Counted from the stretch's first letter, positions 8,391-18,175 are shown. The stretch: DNA of 64,000 bases from Phycisphaera sp. (GCA_016125215.1 WGMF01000010.1:1-64000); one strand, 5' to 3'. The notes: generated from the letters alone by a model not told the origin. Numbers and translations are program-made.

Positions 8391-9578
8391 ATGCGTTACC
8401 AATACTCCGAGTGGGACGGCCAAGCGTTCCCGACGCCCGAGAGCCTCTTCCCCTCGCCCAAGGTGATGCAGTTCATCATGATGTACGGTGAGAAAGCCCT
8501 CGACGCGATGGAACAGGTCGACGGGGACGAGGAGAAGCAATACATCGAGGCCATGATCGAGGCCGGCCTGCTCGAACGCGACGAAGCCACCGGGCAGATC
8601 AAACTCACGCCCCGGATGGTGACGGGCCTGGAGCACAAGGCGCTTCTCGAAATCTTCGACGGCCTCAAGCAAGGCTCGCGCGAGGGCCACGCCACACTTT
8701 CGCCGGGGCGCAGCGACGAACGGACCGACGGCTCGCGTCCCTACCAATTCGGCGACGACCTTTCCGAGATCGACCTCAACACCACGTTGCGCAACGCGAT
8801 GGCCCGGCAGCGCAGCCAGACCCTCGACGGCCCGGTGACATTGCCCATCCGTTTTTCGGGGGACGATTTCGAGGTCTACCACACCGAGGGCCGCAGCGAC
8901 GTGGCGGTCTGCCTGCTCATCGACCAGTCCGGCTCGATGATGCGCTACGGCCGGTTCTACCACGCCAAGCGCGTCGCGCTGGGGCTGCGCGGGCTGATGC
9001 GAAAACGTTTCCCACAGGACACGCTCGACATCGTCGGCTTCTATTCACTGGCACAGAAAATCACGGAGGACCAGTTGCCCCTCGTGATGCCCAAGCCCGT
9101 GACGATCTACGACCACCGCGTGCGCCTGCGCATCCCGCTCGATCAGGCGATGCAAAACCCCAAACAGGTTCCGCTGCACTTCACCAACCTGCACCTGGGC
9201 CTGCGGCAGGCAAGGCAAATCCTCTCGCGGCGCGGCGCAGCGAACAAACAAGTCTTCATCATCACCGACGGCCAACCCACCGCGCACGTCGAAGCGTCGG
9301 CCAAGGGCACGGGCGACATGCTCCACCTCGTCTATCCGCCCTCGCAGCAGACCGCGGACATCACGCTGCGCGAGGCGCTGCTCTGCCAGCAACAGGGCAT
9401 CCGTGTGGCGACCTTCGCGATCACCGAAGACTACTTCGGCATGGACTGGGTCGGCTTCGTCGACCAGCTCACCCGCCTCACACGCGGCACCGCCTTCTAC
9501 TGCGCCAGCGACGACCTGTCCTCCACCGTGATCGAGAGCTACCTCTCCGGCAAGAAACGCAAGACGTTCACGGGGTAA
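8391..9578 (+). CDS. VWA-domain protein (orphan, COG4867-like)
   Basis: 395 residues; function unknown. The C-terminal half is a von Willebrand factor A domain with a complete metal-ion site: DQSGS at ~178-182, a Thr in FTNLHLGL, and ITDGQPT with Asp at ~293. The N-terminal ~150 residues are charged and helical. Such proteins often work with a MoxR or chelatase-type AAA ATPase as a metal-dependent adaptor, but no ATPase gene is adjacent, so the partner is unknown. It is flanked by inverted copies of the TTGGCG-type repeat (7431 and 9582). It has no signal peptide and is probably cytoplasmic. Confidence 0.85.
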   Translation: MRYQYSEWDGQAFPTPESLFPSPKVMQFIMMYGEKALDAMEQVDGDEEKQYIEAMIEAGLLERDEATGQIKLTPRMVTGLEHKALLEIFDGLKQGSREGHATLSPGRSDERTDGSRPYQFGDDLSEIDLNTTLRNAMARQRSQTLDGPVTLPIRFSGDDFEVYHTEGRSDVAVCLLIDQSGSMMRYGRFYHAKRVALGLRGLMRKRFPQDTLDIVGFYSLAQKITEDQLPLVMPKPVTIYDHRVRLRIPLDQAMQNPKQVPLHFTNLHLGLRQARQILSRRGAANKQVFIITDGQPTAHVEASAKGTGDMLHLVYPPSQQTADITLREALLCQQQGIRVATFAITEDYFGMDWVGFVDQLTRLTRGTAFYCASDDLSSTVIESYLSGKKRKTFTG

Positions 9579-9581
9579 GCG

Positions 9582-9660
9582 GGTTTCACGCGGGGGACGC
9601 GGAGAGCGCAGGGATAGGCAGAGGAATTTCTCGCCAAGCCCGCCAAGGACGCCAAGTTCC
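9582..9660. repeat. TTGGCG-type dispersed repeat, inverted copy 2
   Basis: The reverse complement of the arrangement at 7431: TTTCACGCGGGGGACGCGGA, GAGCGCAGGG, a spacer, then CGCCAAGCCCGCCAAGGACG. With copy 1 it brackets the SDR and VWA genes. Confidence 0.65.
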
Positions 9661-9778
9661 GAGCCATTGATGATTGATGATCTCAGATAACTCAATCAAC
9701 CATCGTTGTCCCTGCTCACTCCCCACTCACCACATTCTCTTGGCGTCCTTGGCGGGCTTGGCGTGAAACCCTCCTGAC
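9661..9778. repeat. Heptamer block plus partial TTGGCG repeat
   Basis: CATTGATGATTGATGATCTC at ~9665 matches blocks at ~12860 and ~41270. It is followed by CACT/CACC units at ~9715-9732. A partial direct copy of the TTGGCG repeat (TTGGCGTCCTTGGCGGGC, then TTGGCGTGAAACCC) is at 9737-9770. The whole spacer 9579-9834 has no gene. Confidence 0.55.
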
Positions 9779-9822
9779 CTTTCCCCGCGATCTGGGTGGC
9801 CCCCGCTTGAACCTCTTCCAGA

Positions 9823-9834
9823 TACAATTTCATC
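9823..9834 (+). promoter_or_regulatory. -10 box for a leaderless MBL-fold mRNA
   Basis: TACAAT (9823-9828), six bases, then ATG 9835. No Shine-Dalgarno site precedes the ATG. Confidence 0.45.
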
Positions 9835-10476
9835 ATGCCGCAACTTCACGTGGAAAGTTTCGCGCTCGGGCAGTGGATGACGAATTGTTATGTGCTGCAC
9901 GTCGGTGCGCGGGACTCGGCTTGCTGGATTGTCGATGCGGGGTTTGAGCCCCAGCCGCTTGTTCAATACATCCAATCCAGGAATCTTTTTCCGGGGGCGG
10001 TGATGCTCACGCACGCGCACCTCGACCACATCGCGGGGCTGCACACGATCCGCGCGCACTGGCCCGAGGTGCCGATCCACATCCACCCGGCCGAACGGCT
10101 CTTCCTGACCGAGCCGGAGCTGAATCTTTCGATCATGCTCGAAGAGCCGATCGTCTGCCCCCACGCCGACGCGACGCTCGGGCACGGACAGAAGATCGAG
10201 TTGGACGGGTTTGTCTTCGAGGTGCGACACACCCCCGGCCACAGCCCCGGCGGGGTGACGTTCTATCAAAGTGATAGCCACCTCGCGCTCGTGGGCGATG
10301 CGCTCTTTGCGGGGTCGGTGGGACGGACGGACTTCCCCACCTCTGACCCGGCTCAACTCGGGCGCAGCATCCGCGAACAGTTGCTCACACTGCCCGATGC
10401 GACGCGCGTGCTGCCCGGCCACGGACCGCAAACGACGATCGGCCGGGAACGCCAGAGTAATCCGTGGTTGCGATAA
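9835..10476 (+). CDS. MBL-fold metallohydrolase (glyoxalase II/YcbL-like)
   Basis: 213-residue metallo-beta-lactamase-fold hydrolase, probably cytoplasmic. The metal ligands are in place: THAHLDH at ~59-65, TPGHSPGG at ~127-134 (third His), VGDALF (bridging Asp) and LPGHGP (last His). GSVGRTDFP is the typical YcbL/glyoxalase II-like loop. The length fits the short, single-domain group lacking the C-terminal substrate domain of true glyoxalase II, so thioester hydrolysis is likely but the substrate is not known. Confidence 0.9.
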   Translation: MPQLHVESFALGQWMTNCYVLHVGARDSACWIVDAGFEPQPLVQYIQSRNLFPGAVMLTHAHLDHIAGLHTIRAHWPEVPIHIHPAERLFLTEPELNLSIMLEEPIVCPHADATLGHGQKIELDGFVFEVRHTPGHSPGGVTFYQSDSHLALVGDALFAGSVGRTDFPTSDPAQLGRSIREQLLTLPDATRVLPGHGPQTTIGRERQSNPWLR

Positions 10477-10543
10477 CTGCGTTGGATAGCGAGACGGGAT
10501 GAGCCTGTCGGGACCGGCGTGACACACGCCGGCTCGCCGAGGG

Positions 10544-11482
10544 TTACTCGGGCAACTCGAACGTGACGTAGACGGGCAGGTGATCGGAACCCTCTGCGTC
10601 TTTGTCGTCTTCGAGGATTTTGGCGGAACCCGCGACGACATGCTTGGCCAGCGCCGGTGAGACGAGGATGTAGTCGATCTTTTCCTGATAGGGCTTGATG
10701 CGATACGAGAAAGCCTCGGCGGGGAGGTCGGCGTGGACATCCACCAGCGCGGTCTTGCCGTCTTCTTCATCGAGTAGTTTTCGAACGGGCTTGCTTGCGG
10801 GGGTGTCGTTGAAGTCACCCAACACCGCGATCCAGGCTTCGGGGTCGTCTTGGAGCATCTTGTCGATGTGCCTGCGGACGGCGGTCGTCTCGGCAAGGCG
10901 CCAGGCGTCGGACTTCGTGTCGTTGCCGTATTTGGACTTGAGGTGCAGCACGACGACGGTGAGGTTGCGTGTGTCGCTGACGCCGAGCCGGTAGACCGCC
11001 ATGTCGCGGGCAAAGCGTTCGTGCGCGTCCGATCCGTCGGGGTTCTTGAGGTCCTCGAATCGGTACGAGGTGACGCTGCGGATCGGCAGGCGGGAGACCA
11101 ACCCGGTGTTCTGGCCGCGGTTGGAGTTGGTCGTGTCGACCGCGATGTCTTTGTAGTTGAGGTCCGAGAGCAGCTCGTAGGTCATGGCCTTGAGCACGCC
11201 CTCGTTCTCGACTTCCTCAATGCCCACCACGTCGGCGTTGATCTTCCGCAGGGCCGCGGCGATGTGTTCGATGTCCTTACGCGGCTTGGGTTGTTTGATC
11301 TCGTCCTGCGTGTAAGGGTCGTCGAAGACATCGGTCATCCACTCGACGTTGTAGGCGGCGAGGGTGATCTTTCGATCCTCGGCCAGGGCGTGTGTTTCAA
11401 ACGCGATGACCACCAACAGGAAAACACCCAAAAGCAGTCGGTGATTAGGCAATCGAAGCGATCGGCGTGTGTTGCGGGCCAT
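10544..11482 (-). CDS. Secreted or anchored endonuclease/exonuclease/phosphatase-family protein
   Basis: 312 residues. The N-terminal basic segment and hydrophobic helix (LLLGVFLLVVIAFETHALA) form a signal peptide or anchor. The remainder is an EEP-fold Mg-dependent phosphoesterase: LAAYNVEWM, VVGIEEVEN (metal Glu), VVVLHLKS, VLGDFNDT (Asp/Asn pair), and the terminal catalytic SDHLPV. The substrate could be extracellular nucleic acid or a phosphoester. AAAGGT before ATG 11482 supports the start. It lies leftward after carA, with a 70-bp gap. Confidence 0.88.
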   Translation of the reverse strand: MARNTRRSLRLPNHRLLLGVFLLVVIAFETHALAEDRKITLAAYNVEWMTDVFDDPYTQDEIKQPKPRKDIEHIAAALRKINADVVGIEEVENEGVLKAMTYELLSDLNYKDIAVDTTNSNRGQNTGLVSRLPIRSVTSYRFEDLKNPDGSDAHERFARDMAVYRLGVSDTRNLTVVVLHLKSKYGNDTKSDAWRLAETTAVRRHIDKMLQDDPEAWIAVLGDFNDTPASKPVRKLLDEEDGKTALVDVHADLPAEAFSYRIKPYQEKIDYILVSPALAKHVVAGSAKILEDDKDAEGSDHLPVYVTFELPE

Positions 11483-11552
11483 CCGTGGACCTTTCGAGAT
11501 GGGTTGTGCCGCCGGTCAAGTCGCCGGTGGCACCCAGTTCAGTGGAGCTGAC

Positions 11553-12785
<1,233 letters not shown>

Positions 12786-12797
12786 GGGGGGATTATA
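12786..12797 (-). promoter_or_regulatory. -10 box for a leaderless carA mRNA
   Basis: On the minus strand TATAAT (12797-12792) is followed by CCCCCC and then the ATG. Transcription would begin at the start codon. No Shine-Dalgarno and no -35 box are seen. Confidence 0.55.
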
Positions 12798-12814
12798 GGG
12801 CAGGGAGGGGAGGC

Positions 12815-12957
12815 GGGGGGGGAATGGATGATGTTTGATGTCAGAGTGGGGAGGGGGAGATTGATGATTTATGATTGATGATCTCAGAGGGTGTTTCCGA
12901 GACCTGCGAATAACATTGCCAATCACCAGTCACCAGTCACCAACCCCACTCCGGGGG
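12815..12957. repeat. Heptamer-type repeat spacer
   Basis: Gene-free spacer with TGATTTATGATTGATGATCT (~12862) and CAATCACCAGTCACCAGTCA (~12920), units shared with other intergenic tracts in the window. Confidence 0.55.
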
Positions 12958-13632
12958 TCATCCCAGTCGGAAGGCGCGGTAGACCTGGAAGGCGTCGCGG
13001 TAGAAGGGGATGAGTTTGTGGTTGGGGGTGACATGGTCGGGACGGTAGACGACGAACCACCTGCTGCCGGCTTCGACGCACCAGCCTGGGTGGTGCCTGA
13101 GGAACTCGACAACCTTGGGGTGAAGGAGTTTTTCGACCGCGGCGGGGTTGGGGCCAAAGAGGTGGTAGGGGCGCAGGGACAGGGCCTGCGTGGTGGTGAT
13201 GGGGTGTTCGTGCGGGTCGAGGGGGAATTCTTCCGCGTGCGGGAAGTGTTCCGGTCGGAGGATGAAGCGTGGCAGCTTCTGGCGTTTGAGTTTGAAGACC
13301 ACCACGGTGCATCGGTGTCGGTGCAAGCCGTTGCGTGTGGTGATGCCCAGGTCGAACGCGCGGAGGTCCGCGTTGAGGAATCGTCCCTTGACCGCGTTGC
13401 GGACGGTGTGTGAATGACCCGATCGGAAGAGGGGGAACCTTGCGAACCAGGCGCGGAGCAGGCCCTGAGCGGATTGGCGGGCCTTGAAATCGAACCGACC
13501 GGCCATGGCCCGGATGACGCCCCATCGCCGCAGTTCGGAGTGTCGGTAGAGTTCGCTGGCCGTGCCGACGGAGAAAGCCAGCACCGCCAAGAAGGTCAGC
13601 GCCTGCGTCCAGGCTTGCGTGGTGTATTCCAT
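12958..13632 (-). CDS. Hypothetical membrane-anchored protein
   Basis: 224 residues, family not firmly recognised. One N-terminal transmembrane helix (ALTFLAVLAFSVGTA) is followed by a soluble domain. That domain has the pattern MAGRFDF, FARFPLFRSG, AFDLGIT and LPRFILRPEHF, resembling planctomycete proteins that often carry an FDYxY motif and LRPE. The C-terminus (WCVEAGSRWFVVYRP, PFYRDAFQVYRAF) looks like the end of a folded domain. ATG 13632 is preceded by AAGGGG; upstream codons in the same frame belong to a hairpin. Function unknown. Confidence 0.6.
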   Translation of the reverse strand: MEYTTQAWTQALTFLAVLAFSVGTASELYRHSELRRWGVIRAMAGRFDFKARQSAQGLLRAWFARFPLFRSGHSHTVRNAVKGRFLNADLRAFDLGITTRNGLHRHRCTVVVFKLKRQKLPRFILRPEHFPHAEEFPLDPHEHPITTTQALSLRPYHLFGPNPAAVEKLLHPKVVEFLRHHPGWCVEAGSRWFVVYRPDHVTPNHKLIPFYRDAFQVYRAFRLG

Positions 13633-13640
13633 GAGTTCAC

Positions 13641-13691
13641 CCCTTGTGACCGGTTCGGCCTGCCGTGATGGGCAGGCCGTTCCCACAAGGG
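13641..13691. repeat. Large inverted repeat upstream of the 12958-13632 gene
   Basis: CCCTTGTG at the left matches CACAAGGG at the right. The inner arms CGGCCTGCC and GGCAGGCCG close a five-base loop. On the minus strand it sits in the 5' leader about 10 nt before the start codon; the ribosome binding site lies within its lower stem, so it could affect translation. Confidence 0.6.
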
Positions 13692-13851
13692 TTATCGGGG
13701 ATATGTTCAGCGACTTGGAGTTTACCGAGCCGGGACAGGCGATACAGGCCACATAGGGGTACGTTTGTATCGAATCGACAAGCGGGGGTAATGGAAAGAA
13801 ATCCGCTGCATTGACTTCCGGGATTACATTCCAGCGGCTGACCTCCCAGCG

Positions 13852-13911
13852 TTTTATCTTCCGGGGTTTTAACTTCCGGGGGTTTACCTTCCGGGGGTTT
13901 ACCTTCCGGGG
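13852..13911. repeat. Four tandem 15-bp repeats carrying in-frame stops
   Basis: Four contiguous 15-bp units of the type GTTTACCTTCCGGGG (two exact, two with 2-3 changes). On the minus strand each unit reads CCCGGAAGGTAAACC. The period is five codons, so every copy presents TAA in the frame of the gene ending at 13899; the first copy supplies that gene's own stop. A looser copy lies at ~13811-13824. Confidence 0.8.
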
Positions 13912-15383
13912 GGGGGGAGTTTGATGAGGACGGGGGAGCCTTTGCGTGTGGCCAGGTCGCAGCCGCCGACGTAGAAGTTGCCCTCGTTGTCGCGGACGAT
14001 TGAGCCGTAGAGGAGCGGGCGTTGGATGGGGTTGCCCTTGATGTCGGTCAGGTCGATGTGTGTGATGGTGGGGGTTCTGGTCGGCAGGTCGTAGGCGATC
14101 CAGTCGGAGATTTTTTCGCGTTTTTCGCCGTCGGCTTGCAAGCCAAAGAGGGTGTTGGTGCCCGCATCGGTGAACATCGTGGGGACGTAAGCGGAGTTTT
14201 TATCTCCGCGGTAGAAGCCTATCGGTTCGACCTTGGCCGCGGTGAGTGTTTCGCCATCGGGCGGGGGGATGACGTGGTAAAGGTAGCCCTCGTGTGTTGC
14301 AAAGACGACGGTCTTGTCTGCCAGGGGTTGGAAGGCGACGATCCCGTGCGACTGTTCCGGGGTTCCCGAGCCCAGGTAATGTTCGAGCGGGGTCTGGGCG
14401 AGCTTGTTGAGCTGCGGGTCGAACTCGACGAGCCAGACGCGAGGCGGGTCGCCGGTGAGCAGGCCCGGTTCGACACGTGGGACGTAGACGTGGCCGCGCG
14501 AGTCGGTCACGATGTTGCGGGAGGTGTGCGCCCCGACCGACCCGACGACGACGCGCCGCCACGTCTTGTCTAACAGGCTGTAACAGTAGAGCACGTGGCC
14601 GTAGTACCCCAGCGCCCAGAGGTGTTCGCCGTCGCCTGTGCCCAGTGCGATGAGCGCTTCGTCGGCCCGTGCCACGTGTTCCCATTCGCATCCGGGAAGC
14701 GTCAGACGCCAGAGGTGCGAGCCCCACTTGGGCAGGGTCTGCGTGGCGTCGTCTTCGCCCTCTTCGTCCATCGAGGTGAAATACATGTGCCCGTCGTTGG
14801 CCTGCACGATGCGCGAGTGGATCTTCATCTGGCTGATGCCGAAGTCCTGCGCCGTGCGGACGCCGGTGTTGTCCAGTGCGCTGACCACGTCGCCGTGGGG
14901 GACGATCTCGTCGGTCTCTGGACGGTACTCGTAGAGCCTGGCCGACCCGGACGAGTGCATGGAGACGCCGAAGTAGATGTGGCCTTTGTCGTCGTGGCCG
15001 AGGCTGCCCCAGATGGCAAAGGCGTTGTCGATCAGGGGGATGTTGAGGATTCTTGCGCCGGGCACTTTGAGCGGGTCGGTCAGGGACTGGGTGAACAAGG
15101 CGTTGTCCGCGGTATGGGATCGGGGCGGGGCGGTGGTGGGGACGAAAGGCAAGACACCGGGGTCGGTTCTTGTCACGATCGGCGAGTTCAGCGTGTCATC
15201 GTGGCGAGGCGCAGCGTTGAACGTGCGGGGCAGGGGTTCTTTTGTGTTGAAGTTGTAAAACGTCATCAGGCTCAGGACCAGAACGATGGCCCCGGCGAAC
15301 ACGCAGAAGAGCCAGATCGCCAGCGCCGGCCCCTGGAACCTGCGGACACGGTAGCGGGCGCGTTTTCGCTGCGGGTAGGGCAT
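13899..15383 (-). CDS. Membrane-anchored, propeller-like hypothetical protein
   Basis: 494 residues. A basic N-terminus (MPYPQRKRARYRVRR) precedes one transmembrane helix (LAIWLFCVFAGAIVLVLSLMTF), giving a type II anchor. The extracytoplasmic part has repeated blade-like strands with small Gly/Asp turns (SLGHDDKGHIYFGVS, DGHMYFTSM, DSRGHVYVPR, DNEGNFYVGG), so a beta-propeller sensor or binding domain is likely. No catalytic motif is recognised. ATG 15383 is chosen over far upstream codons; TAAGAT lies seven bases before it. The C-terminus PPPGR is encoded by the 15-bp tandem repeat. Confidence 0.65.
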   Translation of the reverse strand: MPYPQRKRARYRVRRFQGPALAIWLFCVFAGAIVLVLSLMTFYNFNTKEPLPRTFNAAPRHDDTLNSPIVTRTDPGVLPFVPTTAPPRSHTADNALFTQSLTDPLKVPGARILNIPLIDNAFAIWGSLGHDDKGHIYFGVSMHSSGSARLYEYRPETDEIVPHGDVVSALDNTGVRTAQDFGISQMKIHSRIVQANDGHMYFTSMDEEGEDDATQTLPKWGSHLWRLTLPGCEWEHVARADEALIALGTGDGEHLWALGYYGHVLYCYSLLDKTWRRVVVGSVGAHTSRNIVTDSRGHVYVPRVEPGLLTGDPPRVWLVEFDPQLNKLAQTPLEHYLGSGTPEQSHGIVAFQPLADKTVVFATHEGYLYHVIPPPDGETLTAAKVEPIGFYRGDKNSAYVPTMFTDAGTNTLFGLQADGEKREKISDWIAYDLPTRTPTITHIDLTDIKGNPIQRPLLYGSIVRDNEGNFYVGGCDLATRKGSPVLIKLPPPGR

Positions 15384-15533
15384 GGGCCGTATCTTAATCG
15401 GTCTGATCCCGTGTGCGATGCAAATCTTCGGGATATGGCCCCGACAGGGGGTTTCTGGTCCGCCTGAGCCGGGTGTGAGGGGGGTAGGGGTGGGCAGGAA
15501 GAGCCCAAGGCCCAAGCCCGTGTCCGGGGCGAT

Positions 15534-15561
15534 TTGCATCCCCTTGGTGGGTGGGTACAAT
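15534..15561 (+). promoter_or_regulatory. Putative promoter of rpmB (and rpmB-dnaG-rpoD)
   Basis: TTGCAT (15534-15539), 16 bp, TACAAT (15556-15561). The predicted leader before rpmB is about 42 nt. Confidence 0.5.
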
Positions 15562-15609
15562 ATGTGGCTCGACCTGACCCGCCTTAGCCCCCCTGCGTGA
15601 GAGCCCGCC

Positions 15610-15894
15610 ATGCCACGAGTATGCCAGTTCACCGGACGCAAGACCGCCACCGGCAAGAGCTATACCCACCGCGGTAAAGCCAAGTACCTCGGCGGCGTCG
15701 GCACCAAGGTCACCAGCAAGACCCTGCGCAAGTTCAAGCCCAACATCCACACCGTCACCGCGATGGTGGACGGGTCGCTCAAGCGCGTGAAGGTCTCGAC
15801 CAAGGCCATGCGCATGGGCCTGGTCGTCAAACCGCTCAAGCGCAAGTACGCCTACCGCCCCGAGGCGCAGCCATCCCCGACCGCCGAGAACTGA
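15610..15894 (+). CDS. rpmB: Large ribosomal subunit protein bL28
   Basis: 94 residues. The family start MPRVCQFTGRKTATGKSYTH (CxxTGKxxxxG type) and the basic middle (KVTSKTLRKFKPNIHTV, RVKVSTKAMRMG) are typical of bL28, with a short acidic tail. It lies directly before dnaG and rpoD, the place that rpsU holds in the enterobacterial macromolecular-synthesis operon. Confidence 0.95.
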   Translation: MPRVCQFTGRKTATGKSYTHRGKAKYLGGVGTKVTSKTLRKFKPNIHTVTAMVDGSLKRVKVSTKAMRMGLVVKPLKRKYAYRPEAQPSPTAEN

Positions 15895-16088
15895 AAAATA
15901 ATTTGTCGATCACCCGCCCCGGTGCGCCACGACGCCCGCCGGTGTGTGGCCTATGATTCGATAAGCGATGCAAGGGTCGTCCCGCGAGCCATCTCACACA
16001 CACACACGCCGCGCGCCGAACAGACCCCGTTGGACAGTTACCGACACACGACCATTGAACCCCGCATGAAGATGCGTGAAACTCTCCC

Positions 16089-18071
16089 ATGAACGACCGC
16101 GACGACGCCAAACGTCAGGTCCAGCAGGCCACCGACATCGTCGAGCTGGTCGGCTCGGACATTGCGATCAAGCCGCGCGGCCGGGAGTTCGTCGGACTCT
16201 GCCCCTTCCACGACGACTCCAAGCCCTCCATGACCGTCGTCCCCACCAAGCAGATTTTCTACTGCTTCGTCTGCAACACCGGCGGGAGCGTCTTCGACTG
16301 GATGATGAAGTATCACAAGATGACCTTCATCGAAGCCCTCAAGGCCCTGGCCGACCGCGCGGGCATCAAGCTGCCGGAAAGGTCGCGCTCTCAAAGCCAC
16401 ACCGGTGAAAACGCCGGCCCGACCGACCGCGAACTCATCGCCGCCGCCAACGAAAAAGCCGTCCTCTTTTACCAGCACATGCTCCGCGACGCGCAGCTCG
16501 GCCAACTCCCCCGGAAGTACCTCGAAGACCGCCACATCAACGCCCAGATGATCGAAGAGTTCCAACTCGGCTACGCCCCCGACAAATGGGACGCATTAGC
16601 TAACTACCTTAAAGAAAAGAGCCACGACCCGCGCCCCTTCGAGCTGGCGGGCCTGATCGCCCAACGTGACTCTTCACATCAGACATCAGACATCAGACAT
16701 CAGACATCCCACTTCGACCGCCTCCGGCACCGCCTGATCTTCCCCATTGCTGACGCCCTGGGCAGGCCCATCGCCTTCGGCGGCCGCATCCTGCCCGGCT
16801 CGACCCGCGAAGACAAATCCGACGCGAAATACCTGAACTCCCCCGAGCACGCGCTCTTCGATAAATCCGCCACGCTCTACGGCCTGCACCTGGCCAAGAA
16901 GGCGATCATCGACTCACGCACCGCCGTCATCGTCGAGGGCTACACCGACGTGATCGCCTGTCACCAGGCCGGCGTCCGTAACGTCGTGGCCACGCTCGGC
17001 ACCGCGCTGACCGCCAAACACGCCGCGGTCCTCAAACGCTTCGCCGAGAAGGTCGTGCTCATCTTCGACGCCGATGAAGCGGGACAGAAGGCCGCCGACC
17101 GCGCGGTGGAGGTTTTCTTCACCGAGAGCCTGGACGTGGGGGTGTCGGTTCTGCCCGATGAGATGGACCCAGCCGAGCTCCTGGAGACCTCCGACGGCAA
17201 GGAGCGTTTTGAGCTTTGTGTCGCCCACGCCAGCGATGCGATCGACTACCAGTTTGCCCGACTTCAGCAAAAGTTCGATAACCTCGACACGCTCACCGGT
17301 CGGCAGAAGTTGGCTGAGCAATACCTCCAGACGCTGGCGCAGCTAGGCATCCACCGCTCGAGTGCGATCCGCCGGGGTTTGATCGTGCAAAGGTTGGCCG
17401 CCATGCTCCACCTGAGCGAAAACACGGTGGAACAGGCCCTGGCAAAGGCTGCTCGCCGTGCGCCGTCCGCACCCCCGTCAACCCCGGAACAGTTTGACCA
17501 GATTACCCAACCGCCGGATCAGCAAGGTTTAACCGGCCCGCAAGATTTGTTGCAGGAAGAACTTGCCGCGACGATAAGCGCGACTAGACTTAACGCCGTT
17601 CGTCAGGCCCAGCGACACCTGATCGGTTGCCTGATCCAGAAGCCCGAGTTGTTCCACACGCCTCTCAAAGATGGCCGAACACTCGACGAGGCCCTGCCCC
17701 CCAGCGACCTGCCGGGGCTTGACGAACGCAGGCTCTACCAGCGCCTGTACGATCGGCTGTGTGAGGCCCAGTCGTGCGACCTGGCGGACCTGCTGACGGA
17801 ACTGGCTTCCGACGGGCAGGCGGTGCTGACTCAACTGGCCACACGCTCCGACCACGAAGTCGCCAGCCAGATCGGTGCCAACACGGAGGCGCTTGTTTCA
17901 ATGTTGATCGACGCGGCCGAGTGCATCCGCCAACTGCACCGCGAGAGGGAGTACGAGCAGACCAAACACATGGCCTCCACCCACACCGACAACGACGCCC
18001 ACCTCAAGCGTCTCATGGAGCACCACCTGAACAACCCGTCCCGCACCCGCATCGCACGAGTCAGACACTAA
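16089..18071 (+). CDS. dnaG: DNA primase
   Basis: 660-residue primase that makes RNA primers for replication. The CHC2 zinc finger is at the N-terminus (CPFHDDSKPSM at ~38, YCFVCNTGG at ~58). The RNA-polymerase core follows with GYAPDKWDAL and IAFGGRIL. The TOPRIM domain has VIVEGYTDVI at ~280 and LIFDADEAGQ at ~325. A C-terminal helical region would bind the DnaB helicase. Residues ~197-207 (HQTSDIRHQTSH) are encoded by an in-frame heptamer repeat absent from usual primases. Upstream is rpmB (195-bp gap), downstream rpoD (104-bp gap, no terminator seen), suggesting co-transcription. Confidence 0.96.
   Translation: MNDRDDAKRQVQQATDIVELVGSDIAIKPRGREFVGLCPFHDDSKPSMTVVPTKQIFYCFVCNTGGSVFDWMMKYHKMTFIEALKALADRAGIKLPERSRSQSHTGENAGPTDRELIAAANEKAVLFYQHMLRDAQLGQLPRKYLEDRHINAQMIEEFQLGYAPDKWDALANYLKEKSHDPRPFELAGLIAQRDSSHQTSDIRHQTSHFDRLRHRLIFPIADALGRPIAFGGRILPGSTREDKSDAKYLNSPEHALFDKSATLYGLHLAKKAIIDSRTAVIVEGYTDVIACHQAGVRNVVATLGTALTAKHAAVLKRFAEKVVLIFDADEAGQKAADRAVEVFFTESLDVGVSVLPDEMDPAELLETSDGKERFELCVAHASDAIDYQFARLQQKFDNLDTLTGRQKLAEQYLQTLAQLGIHRSSAIRRGLIVQRLAAMLHLSENTVEQALAKAARRAPSAPPSTPEQFDQITQPPDQQGLTGPQDLLQEELAATISATRLNAVRQAQRHLIGCLIQKPELFHTPLKDGRTLDEALPPSDLPGLDERRLYQRLYDRLCEAQSCDLADLLTELASDGQAVLTQLATRSDHEVASQIGANTEALVSMLIDAAECIRQLHREREYEQTKHMASTHTDNDAHLKRLMEHHLNNPSRTRIARVRH
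16677..16712. repeat. Heptamer tandem repeat inside dnaG
   Basis: Four contiguous CATCAGA units (plus partial flanking ones) lie within the coding sequence. They fall between the core block ending GLIAQRD and the block starting FDRLRHRLIFPI. The same CATCAGA units occur intergenically at ~53960. Confidence 0.8.
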
Positions 18072-18175
18072 CACACGCAAGTTAACCCACAGTGACCCGA
18101 ACGTCACCATTGAGCTAAATCCACAAGCGTCCACGACCGACAACACCACGACACAATGACCCTGGAGCACCCCCT

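Noticed and set aside
8391-9578. VWA protein as part of a MoxR-VWA defence or chelatase system
   Set aside because: No AAA ATPase or other partner gene is adjacent, and flanking genes are unrelated.
16677-16712. CRISPR-like array in dnaG
   Set aside because: Units are 7 bp without spacers, and the sequence is in-frame coding.
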